Shown here: one piece after another, positions 6,066-11,736 of the stretch
Layout of the letters: each line of letters starts with the position of its first letter
How positions within the stretch are numbered: the stretch's first letter is position 1
Assembly (NCBI GenBank): GCA_937895785.1
Contig: CALBKW010000045.1
Coordinates: 1-11,736, forward strand
Length of the DNA: 11,736 nucleotides
Source of the DNA: an uncultured Candidatus Melainabacteria bacterium
GTDB taxonomy: Bacteria; Cyanobacteriota; Vampirovibrionia; Gastranaerophilales; Gastranaerophilaceae
Direction of reading: 5' to 3'
The notes under the pieces: generated by a model
The model's input: the letters and a program-made list of their open reading frames with translations, nothing else
Told to the model about the DNA's origin: nothing
The model's database searches: none
Made by a program: the position numbers and the translations under genes

Positions 6066-7709
6066 CTATGCTTGTTTAACAACCTTTTCAAGAGCTTCAA
6101 GAGCATCAGCAGGTAATTTATCAATACCATTCTTTTCTGTTTCTCTTGATTTTACGAATGCGATTCTGTCTTGCATACGAGCTTTGAATTGTTCAGCAAA
6201 TTCTTTGTTGTCGAAAGAAGCATCAAAGCCTTCTATATCCATGATTTGGATATCATCCAAGTTACCCCATTTATGGAATTTAGCAGAACCTTCAACGATT
6301 GCTTCAATGATGCCCAAAGTGTGTTCTTTCTTAACTTTGTTGCCCATAAATTCACCTGTATTCAAGATGTAGCAATCAACACCGTCTTCGATTAAGTGTT
6401 TGAATCTGTCGTAATCCATTGATAGAGGGTAAACTCTGAATGGGTTAGCGTATGGTTCAACAACTAATGCGTTTGGATCAACGCCAGCAGCAAGTCTTTC
6501 TGCTGAAGTACGTTTTGTTGCAAGAGTTGCACCCATTGCAGCACCTAATGAAGCACCTGACAATTTAACTACAGGTGGAATTGTAGGGTCTTTCATCAAC
6601 CAGAAGATAGCATTGATTGGTTGGTCAATTCTATCAACTCTGTTTGGTGACCATAATTTAGATTTTACAGCACGTCCGTTACCGTTTCTGATATCTTCTG
6701 TAACTGAGTATACAAGACCATCTTCCTTCATAATAGCACCAGCGTTTTGTTGAGTTAAGATGTACTTGTTATCTTCACAACCGATAGGGTAATCAGCAGT
6801 CTTATCAAAGTAAGCTGGTTCTAAAGCGATTGTGTATTTGTCTTTTGTATTGATGATGAATGCGTCATCGTGTAATACTGTAATATCGTATTTGCCATCG
6901 TGTTTAGCATGTGTAATTGTTGATTTACCTGAACCAGATAGACCGAATACAGCTACTTGGAATGATTTACCGCCGTCTAAGTTGTAACGTTTCATACCAC
7001 CGTGGCAAGAAGCGTAACCATTACGAGCTGCAGAACCCCAAGCTAATGTTAATGTACCTTTTTTGTGTTCACCGAAGTATCTCATACCTAAGATAGCAGC
7101 ACAGTTGTGTTCTGGGTCAAAGAAAGTTAAACCGTATGGGAAGTCAGGGTGTGACCAGTCAGGATCTGAGAATACGTAGATATCGCCTTCTGGAATTTCA
7201 CGAGAATCAGCATACATTTTTTTGTATTCTTCGTTGAAGTATTGGAAGTTCAACATCCAAGAGTACATAATGTTTTCAAAACCTTCTGGAATCAATAAGT
7301 GAGCTTTAATCATAAAGTCTTTATCAAGACCAACAACAGTTTCGCAGTTGTACATTAATCTATCACGAGTACCATAAACTGCTTCACGGATTACAGGAAG
7401 TAATACTTTTAAGTCGCAGTTTGGTTCACCAACGATTTTTCTAGCTGCTGCACAACGTCCAACAACTGTACCATCATTGAATAATAATTGGTTAGCACCT
7501 GCTGGTAGACCGATTTTTTCAGGTTCATAAACAGGCATACCTGTTAATTCAATAGTACCACAGCTTTCTTGTGCCAATTCATAAGCTTCAGTTACATTTT
7601 CGATTTTTTCAACATTGTTGCCGAAAAATGGAGCTGTAATTGTAGCACGAGCTGCAGACATAAGTTTTTTCAATTCTTCTGAATTAGTAAAAAATTCTTT
7701 AGTTGTCAT
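6066..7709 (-). CDS. pckA: Phosphoenolpyruvate carboxykinase (ATP), 547 aa
   Basis: The enzyme interconverts oxaloacetate + ATP and PEP + CO2 + ADP in the cytosol. The catalytic core is recognisable: GEHKKGTL (K216, K217), SCHGG (H236, metal-ligand position), P-loop GLSGSGKST (256-264) and kinase-2-like HDDAF (D281, D282). A nucleotide-side region near 378-400 reads PPVVKLSGAS. The length is normal for the ATP-dependent family. It is divergent from E. coli PckA: the N-terminal substrate motif GRSPKDK is not seen, the nearest segment being VVGRCAAARK near 82-91. AGGAG (7717-7721) lies 7 nt before the start. It is the last gene of an operon behind the oxaloacetate decarboxylase genes, 47 nt after oadB, and a strong terminator follows. 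An extended -10 in the gap may give it extra, independent expression. The neighbouring decarboxylase suggests the two enzymes share oxaloacetate. Confidence 0.93.
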   Translation of the reverse strand: MTTKEFFTNSEELKKLMSAARATITAPFFGNNVEKIENVTEAYELAQESCGTIELTGMPVYEPEKIGLPAGANQLLFNDGTVVGRCAAARKIVGEPNCDLKVLLPVIREAVYGTRDRLMYNCETVVGLDKDFMIKAHLLIPEGFENIMYSWMLNFQYFNEEYKKMYADSREIPEGDIYVFSDPDWSHPDFPYGLTFFDPEHNCAAILGMRYFGEHKKGTLTLAWGSAARNGYASCHGGMKRYNLDGGKSFQVAVFGLSGSGKSTITHAKHDGKYDITVLHDDAFIINTKDKYTIALEPAYFDKTADYPIGCEDNKYILTQQNAGAIMKEDGLVYSVTEDIRNGNGRAVKSKLWSPNRVDRIDQPINAIFWLMKDPTIPPVVKLSGASLGAAMGATLATKRTSAERLAAGVDPNALVVEPYANPFRVYPLSMDYDRFKHLIEDGVDCYILNTGEFMGNKVKKEHTLGIIEAIVEGSAKFHKWGNLDDIQIMDIEGFDASFDNKEFAEQFKARMQDRIAFVKSRETEKNGIDKLPADALEALEKVVKQA

Positions 7710-7744
7710 TTTTTATCTCCTTTTTTTACACAAATTTCAAAATT

Positions 7745-7753
7745 ATTATATCA
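7745..7753 (-). promoter_or_regulatory. pckA: Possible internal promoter (extended -10) for pckA
   Basis: TGATATAAT on the minus strand, between the oadB stop and the pckA Shine-Dalgarno, matches an extended -10 element (TGnTATAAT). No convincing -35 is seen. It would allow pckA transcription separate from the upstream oad genes. Confidence 0.4.
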
Positions 7754-7755
7754 CA

Positions 7756-8946
7756 TTAACCACAAAGAGCTAATAAGATACCTGCGGCAACGGCAGAGCC
7801 GATTACACCTGCAACGTTAGGTCCCATAGCGTGCATTAACAAGAAGTTTTGAGGATTTGATTCCAAACCAACTTTGTTTACTACACGTGCTGCCATTGGA
7901 ACGGCTGAAACACCAGCAGCACCAATAAGTGGGTTGACCTTGTTCTTTGGTGAAAATACGTTCATTAATTTACCAAATAATACACCTGAAGCTGTTGCGA
8001 TTGAGAAAGCACACAAGCCTAAGAACAAGATACCTAATGTTTCTAAAGTTAAGAATTTATCTGCAGATAGTTTAGAACCAACTGACAAACCTAACAAGAT
8101 TGTTACGATGTTGATAAATTCATTTTGTAATGTTTTTGATAATCTTTCTGTAACACCACATTGCATTACCAAGTTACCAAATGTCAAAGCACCTAATAAT
8201 GGAGTTGCATCTGGTAAAAAGATTATACATAAGCCCAAAACTACGATTGGGAATAAGATTTTTTCACGTTTTGAAACATGTCTTAATTGTACCATTTCGA
8301 TTTTACGTTCTGCTTCAGTAGTCAAAGCTTTCATAATTGGCGGTTGAATGATTGGAACTAAAGCCATATATGAATAAGCTGCAACCGCGATTGCACCTAA
8401 TAAATCAGGAGCTAATCTTGAAGTTACGAAGATTGAAGTCGGACCATCAGCACCCCCAATGATACCGATAGAAGCAGCTTCTGCTAAACCGAAATCAAAT
8501 CCAGCGTATTTTGCTAGTAATAATGCACCTAACAAAGCACCAAAGATACCAAATTGTGCTGCACCACCTAACAATGCTGTTTTAGGGTTAGCAATTAATG
8601 GACCAAAGTCAGTCATTGCACCAACACCCATAAAGATGAACAACGGGAACAAGCCACCGTCAATACCGATGTGATAAACAGTGTATAAGAATCCACCTGG
8701 TTCAGCGATTCCAGCTACTGGAATGTTTGCCAAAATACCACCAAAGCCGATTGGCAATAATAGTAATGGTTCATAGTTCTTTTTAATTGCTAAATATAAT
8801 AGCAACAAGCAAACAGCAAACATGATAATGCAACCATACATGTGCAAGAAGTTTTCAACTCCGTTTACACCTTGTAGAGGCTCTTTTACCATATTAGCAT
8901 AGCCTGTAATATCATTTAAACTTTTTAAACTTTCTAATAATTGCAT
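7756..8946 (-). CDS. oadB: Na+-translocating oxaloacetate decarboxylase beta subunit
   Basis: This integral membrane subunit carries out the decarboxylation of carboxybiotin coupled to Na+ export. The family motifs are strong: EPLLLLPIGFGG (59-70), FMGVGAMTDFGPL (105-117), GGADGPTSIF (164-173) and NPLIGAAGVSAVPMAARV (338-355). Residues essential in Klebsiella OadB fall in place with identical spacing: D167 (D203), N338 (N373), G342 (G377), S347 (S382) and R354 (R389). The protein has several hydrophobic segments and is about 40 residues shorter than the Klebsiella protein, mainly from a shorter periplasmic region after residue 80. The start is supported by AGGAG (8955-8959), and only 14 bp separate it from the oadA stop, so the two are cotranscribed. 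By sequence alone the beta subunits of oxaloacetate, methylmalonyl-CoA and glutaconyl-CoA decarboxylases are hard to tell apart; the alpha subunit points to oxaloacetate. Confidence 0.95.
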   Translation of the reverse strand: MQLLESLKSLNDITGYANMVKEPLQGVNGVENFLHMYGCIIMFAVCLLLLYLAIKKNYEPLLLLPIGFGGILANIPVAGIAEPGGFLYTVYHIGIDGGLFPLFIFMGVGAMTDFGPLIANPKTALLGGAAQFGIFGALLGALLLAKYAGFDFGLAEAASIGIIGGADGPTSIFVTSRLAPDLLGAIAVAAYSYMALVPIIQPPIMKALTTEAERKIEMVQLRHVSKREKILFPIVVLGLCIIFLPDATPLLGALTFGNLVMQCGVTERLSKTLQNEFINIVTILLGLSVGSKLSADKFLTLETLGILFLGLCAFSIATASGVLFGKLMNVFSPKNKVNPLIGAAGVSAVPMAARVVNKVGLESNPQNFLLMHAMGPNVAGVIGSAVAAGILLALCG

Positions 8947-8960
8947 TTTCTATACTCCTA

Positions 8961-10760
8961 CTAGCTCAAAGTTACCAATAATTGACCTGGTGTAACTGTA
9001 GCACCTACGTCAACTCTAACTGAGCCAACTTTACCTGCACATGGAGCTTTGATTTCAGTTTCCATTTTCATCGCTTCCATTAAGATAAGTACATCGCCTT
9101 CTTCGACCATATCACCTTCTCTAGCGATAACTTTTAGAATAGCACCAGGTAGTGGAGATTTAACTTCAGTTGCTGCACCGTTTGAAGAACCTGCAGATGC
9201 AACTTCCTTCATACCTTCTGCAATTGAAACATCATAAGTTTTACCGTTAACTGTAGCTTTGTCGCCATCAATTTTAACAGCATATTCTTTACCATTAACA
9301 GTAACTGTAGCACCATTAGCGTAGTTACCTTTTGTAGCTTTTTGACCTTTATTAACTGCAACATGACCTTTACCTAACAAGAAGTCAATACCTTTGTCAG
9401 CATTACCGTCTTTGCAAGCTGCTGCGATGAATAAGTTTTCATCAGTTACAGGTAAACCTGCAGCTTTCAATCTTTCTTCTGCTGCTTTTAAGCCTTTTTC
9501 TGGGTCTTTTTCATTAATATCTACAACTTTTTCAGTTGTTGGTTGTAAACCAGTTTTTTCTTCTGCCCATTTAACTAATTCAGGATCAGGTTCACATGGA
9601 GTTTTTCCGAAGTAACCTAAAATCATCTTAGCATAACCTGGGTTAGCTTTTTCCCAAGGATGTTCAGAGATTGCATTCAAGAATGATTGTTGAGCGTAGA
9701 ATTGAGATACTGGAGTAACTGAAGTACCAAAACCACCACGAGAAACAACTTCTTTCATATTTTCAATTAATTTAGGGAATTTGTCTAACATACCCATATC
9801 TTTTAATTGGTCAATTGTTGTAGCTGTTGCACCACCAGGAAGAGGAGCTTGGATAAGAATTGGGTTAACAGCTAAAGAAACTGGAGAAACATTGTAATCT
9901 TTCATACAATCTTTGAAGATTTCTTCTGTTTCCATAATTTTCTTAATATCTAAACCTAAATCATATTCTGTGCCTCTTAAAGCGTGCCACATAGAAATAA
10001 TATCAGGTTGAGCTGTACCACCTGAAACAGGTTTCATTGATAAGTCGATACCATCTGCACCAGCATCTAACGCAGCTAAGTAGCAAGCTAAACCTGTACC
10101 TGCTGTTTCGTGAGAGTGGAATCTGATTGGCATATCTGCACCTAACATTTCACGAGCCATTTTAACTGTATCGTAAACTTTTCTTGGATGAGAAGTACCT
10201 GATGCATCTTTGAATGCTAATGAATCAAATGGAATACCAGCATCTAAGATATTTTTCAATACTTGTTTGTAAAATTCTACATCATGAGCACCTTCACAAC
10301 CGTAAGGAAGTTCCATCATTGTAATTGTAACTTCGTGTTGCAAACCGTATTTTTTAATGCTGTTAGCTGAATCGATTAAGTTGTTTACATCGTTCAAAGC
10401 ATCAAAGTTTCTAATCACGTTTACACCATGTTTTGCAAACATTTTTGCGTGTAAATCAATAACGTCACGTGGTTGAGAGTTTAAACCTACAACGTTAACA
10501 CCACGTGCTAAAGATTGTAATTTGATATCTGGACCAACAGTTTCTCTGATTTTGTCCATAGTTTCAAAAGCATTTTCATTGCAGAAGAAAATAGGAGCTT
10601 GGAATCTAGCACCACCTGCAACCTCAAAATGTTTGATACCTGCATCTACGGCAGATTTCAAAGCTGGTAAAAAGTCTTCTACCAAAACTCTTGCGCCGAA
10701 TACTGACTGGAAACCATCTCTAAAAGATGTATCCATAACATTGATTAATTTTTTTGACAT
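8961..10760 (-). CDS. oadA: Oxaloacetate decarboxylase alpha-type subunit: carboxyltransferase plus biotin carrier, 599 aa
   Basis: The subunit moves CO2 from oxaloacetate to its own biotin. An N-terminal HMGL-like carboxyltransferase barrel (about 5-280) has DTSFRDGFQS with metal ligand D15, FKDASG with K184 (the catalytic Lys position) and FHSHETAG with H215 and H217. A conserved PycB/OadA domain (about 290-410) includes GYGK-like GYFGKTP (382-388). A linker has two NGK(E/T)Y beta motifs (489-509), followed by a biotinyl domain (about 530-599) with EAMKMET and biotin acceptor K565. The barrel belongs to a divergent branch: canonical OadA reads DTTLRDAHQSL and HCHATTG, so oxaloacetate specificity is an inference from domains and neighbours. 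Pyruvate-carboxylase subunit B is the main alternative, but no biotin carboxylase gene is seen and a beta subunit follows at once. The Shine-Dalgarno is moderate: AAAGGG, 10 nt from the start. The gene lies 33 bp after oadG. Confidence 0.9.
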   Translation of the reverse strand: MSKKLINVMDTSFRDGFQSVFGARVLVEDFLPALKSAVDAGIKHFEVAGGARFQAPIFFCNENAFETMDKIRETVGPDIKLQSLARGVNVVGLNSQPRDVIDLHAKMFAKHGVNVIRNFDALNDVNNLIDSANSIKKYGLQHEVTITMMELPYGCEGAHDVEFYKQVLKNILDAGIPFDSLAFKDASGTSHPRKVYDTVKMAREMLGADMPIRFHSHETAGTGLACYLAALDAGADGIDLSMKPVSGGTAQPDIISMWHALRGTEYDLGLDIKKIMETEEIFKDCMKDYNVSPVSLAVNPILIQAPLPGGATATTIDQLKDMGMLDKFPKLIENMKEVVSRGGFGTSVTPVSQFYAQQSFLNAISEHPWEKANPGYAKMILGYFGKTPCEPDPELVKWAEEKTGLQPTTEKVVDINEKDPEKGLKAAEERLKAAGLPVTDENLFIAAACKDGNADKGIDFLLGKGHVAVNKGQKATKGNYANGATVTVNGKEYAVKIDGDKATVNGKTYDVSIAEGMKEVASAGSSNGAATEVKSPLPGAILKVIAREGDMVEEGDVLILMEAMKMETEIKAPCAGKVGSVRVDVGATVTPGQLLVTLS

Positions 10761-10793
10761 TTCTTTTTATCCCTTTTAAATTTCTAATAAATA

Positions 10794-11012
10794 TTACATG
10801 TTCATTTTTGCAACAGCAATAGCTACTGCAACGTCATCTTCAGTTGCTCTGTTAACTTTAACAGGGACAGCCTCTTCTGTAACTTCTGGCATAAATTTGT
10901 TAATAACGACAATAACTTTTGCCATTAAATTCATACAAACAACCAATAAAGTTAAGAATAAGAATACTACGCCCATACCGACAACTGTTATAATTAAACC
11001 GTTTTCTAGCAT
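10794..11012 (-). CDS. oadG: Oxaloacetate decarboxylase gamma-like small membrane subunit, 72 aa
   Basis: The gene encodes a short single-pass membrane protein. The hydrophobic segment is about residues 6-30 (IITVVGMGVVFLFLTLLVV), with an acidic cytoplasmic tail that ends in an AVAIAVAKMN-type helix, typical of OadG-family proteins that hold the alpha and beta subunits together. The upstream ATG at 11027 would add five residues, but it lies inside or beside GGAGG (11021-11025). That Shine-Dalgarno is 8 nt before the ATG at 11012, which I therefore choose. The C-terminal zinc-binding histidines described for Klebsiella OadG are absent. It is the first gene of the operon. The assignment rests on topology, size and position more than on sequence identity. 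Confidence 0.85.
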   Translation of the reverse strand: MLENGLIITVVGMGVVFLFLTLLVVCMNLMAKVIVVINKFMPEVTEEAVPVKVNRATEDDVAVAIAVAKMNM

Positions 11013-11020
11013 TATTCCTA

Positions 11021-11025
11021 CCTCC
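11021..11025 (-). promoter_or_regulatory. oadG: Shine-Dalgarno that decides the oadG start
   Basis: GGAGG overlaps the upstream ATG at 11025-11027 and sits 8 nt before the ATG at 11012, so only the latter is well placed for initiation. Confidence 0.75.
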
Positions 11026-11035
11026 ATAAATTATT

Positions 11036-11063
11036 ATAATACAAACATATAAATTAGTTACAA
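11036..11063 (-). promoter_or_regulatory. Candidate promoter of the oadGAB-pckA operon
   Basis: On the minus strand -35 TTGTAA (11058-11063) and -10 TATTAT (11036-11041) are separated by 16 bp; TATAAT at 11033-11038 is an alternative with 19-bp spacing. Transcription would start near 11028, just ahead of GGAGG. The -35 lies in the first of two tandem GTTACAAAA repeats (plus-strand reading, 11057-11074), a possible regulator site. Confidence 0.5.
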
Positions 11064-11074
11064 AAGTTACAAAA
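11057..11074. repeat. Two tandem 9-bp repeats overlapping the operon -35
   Basis: GTTACAAAA occurs twice head to tail (11057-11065 and 11066-11074). The first copy contains the predicted -35 of the oad-pckA promoter. Direct repeats at this place suit an activator or repressor site, but no family can be named from the sequence. Confidence 0.6.
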
Positions 11075-11082
11075 ATAAAAAT

Positions 11083-11110
11083 TTGAATTTACAAAAAATA
11101 TAGTTATAAT
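11083..11110 (+). promoter_or_regulatory. Candidate promoter of the secreted HExxH protein gene
   Basis: -35 TTGAAT (11083-11088) and a perfect -10 TATAAT (11105-11110) have a 16-bp spacer. The predicted start is near 11117, leaving a 20-nt leader with GAGG before the ATG at 11139. Confidence 0.6.
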
Positions 11111-11119
11111 ATAGTTATA
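11098..11119. repeat. Two perfect tandem 11-bp repeats over the plus-strand -10
   Basis: ATATAGTTATA is repeated head to tail at 11098-11108 and 11109-11119. The TATAAT box spans the junction, so the duplication itself creates the -10 element and leaves a second, weaker TATACT just downstream (11116-11121). Confidence 0.7.
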
Positions 11120-11138
11120 CTTAATTGGTGAGGATTGT

Positions 11139-11736
11139 ATGAAAACAAGAAAAATAATAATATTAGCAATGTTAGTAGCGTTTTTTGTACCAACGATGGC
11201 ACATGCCGCAATATTCAAAAAAGAGGAAGTAGTTGAGCAACAAGCACGCTCAAATTATCCACCTAAATATGACGATATATATTTGGAACAATTAAAAAAA
11301 GAATACAAAAAGATTAGTAGTGATGAAGTTATTTTAGTTGCACTAGATATGATGAAAAACACTACAGCAGATTTTTCAAGAAGAGCATTGATTGGATATA
11401 ACTTAACTGATAGACCTGTAAAAATTCAATTTAAAGACTTAAGTCAAATTAAAGAGGATTACCAAAACTTTGATGCTCTAGGTTGGAAAAAGAAAAATCA
11501 ATTGTATATTTTTATAAATCCTCGCCATGCAGATGCACCTCCAGCAGCACTTGCAGCACTGTTGGCTCACGAAGCATTGCACCAAGATGAATACAATTCT
11601 CTTGCTGAAGAAACTTATGCCTGGACAATGGAAGCTGCCGTTTGGAGTGAATTATTAGAAATTTATCCGGAACAAAACGACCGCCAACACCCTCTATTAC
11701 AAAGAGAAAACACTCTTAAACAATTATTCAAAAAAG
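11139..11736 (+). CDS. Secreted putative zinc metallopeptidase (HEALH motif), 3' truncated by the window
   Basis: The ATG at 11139 follows GAGG (11130-11133). The open frame runs for 199 codons to the window edge with no stop, so the C-terminus is missing. The start MKTRKIIILAMLVAFFVPT ends in a signal-peptidase I site, AHA^AIF (cleavage after A23), so the protein is exported. A lysine-rich region (about 27-60) leads into a compact domain with LYIFINPRHADAPPAALAAL, then HEALH (H144, E145, H148), a zincin signature. E151, E157 and E158 (LAEETYAW) are candidates for the third zinc ligand. The spacing does not fit metzincins (HExxHxxGxxH). I do not recognise a named family, and the substrate is unknown. 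It is transcribed away from the oad-pckA operon with a 126-bp shared upstream region. The reading frame is certain; peptidase activity is inferred from the motif and genomic plausibility. Confidence 0.8.
   Translation, partial: MKTRKIIILAMLVAFFVPTMAHAAIFKKEEVVEQQARSNYPPKYDDIYLEQLKKEYKKISSDEVILVALDMMKNTTADFSRRALIGYNLTDRPVKIQFKDLSQIKEDYQNFDALGWKKKNQLYIFINPRHADAPPAALAALLAHEALHQDEYNSLAEETYAWTMEAAVWSELLEIYPEQNDRQHPLLQRENTLKQLFKK

Noticed and set aside
7874..8347. Plus-strand 157-aa reading frame inside oadB
   Set aside because: It is antisense to highly conserved oadB segments, including the catalytic NPLIG...R motif, and has no recognisable domain of its own.
1..11736. tRNA or rRNA genes
   Set aside because: No cloverleaf with T-loop GTTCRA-type signature or conserved rRNA block was found by eye in the intergenic stretches.

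Overview
The window is AT-rich bacterial DNA using the standard code. It looks like a gut-type member of the non-photosynthetic cyanobacterial sister lineage (Vampirovibrionia/Melainabacteria, Gastranaerophilales-like). That placement is an inference from three things: the FTLAETLIVMGIIGVVAAL prepilin signature, dispersed palindromic repeats that read as 'CHPELVSGSH...' when translated, and a sodium-pumping fermentative decarboxylase. No 16S gene or other decisive marker is present, so it is tentative.

Layout, left to right. Positions 1-314 hold a tandem array of 100-bp units, each carrying a 78-bp palindromic element. Positions 356-3862 (minus) encode a complete replicative DNA polymerase III alpha subunit (dnaE). 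Positions 3863-4120 are intergenic and hold a further composite copy of the element. Positions 4121-5056 (minus) encode a type IV-pilin-like secreted protein whose leader contains one whole element inserted exactly in frame. Positions 5057-5352 are intergenic, with candidate promoters, a strong dyad and a terminator. Positions 5353-5922 (minus) encode a PTPS/QueD-family protein with a C-terminal zinc ribbon and no cysteine at the usual catalytic place.

Positions 6066-11012 (minus) form what reads as one operon, transcribed right to left: oadG-like, oadA-like, oadB, then pckA, closed by a strong intrinsic terminator at 6003-6044. PEP carboxykinase and a Na+-translocating oxaloacetate decarboxylase share oxaloacetate and CO2. 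Together they could convert PEP to pyruvate while making ATP and a sodium gradient, or run in reverse for gluconeogenesis. Positions 11013-11138 are a compact divergent promoter region with two different tandem repeats. From 11139 to the right edge (plus) there is the start of a secreted protein with a signal peptide and an HEALH zincin motif, cut off by the window end.

The most unusual thing here is the palindromic element family. It forms a tandem array beside dnaE and a composite copy beside the prepilin gene. One 78-bp (26-codon) copy lies inside the prepilin leader; there the base pair that creates a stop codon in all three array copies has been replaced by a compensated pair that keeps both the hairpin and the reading frame.
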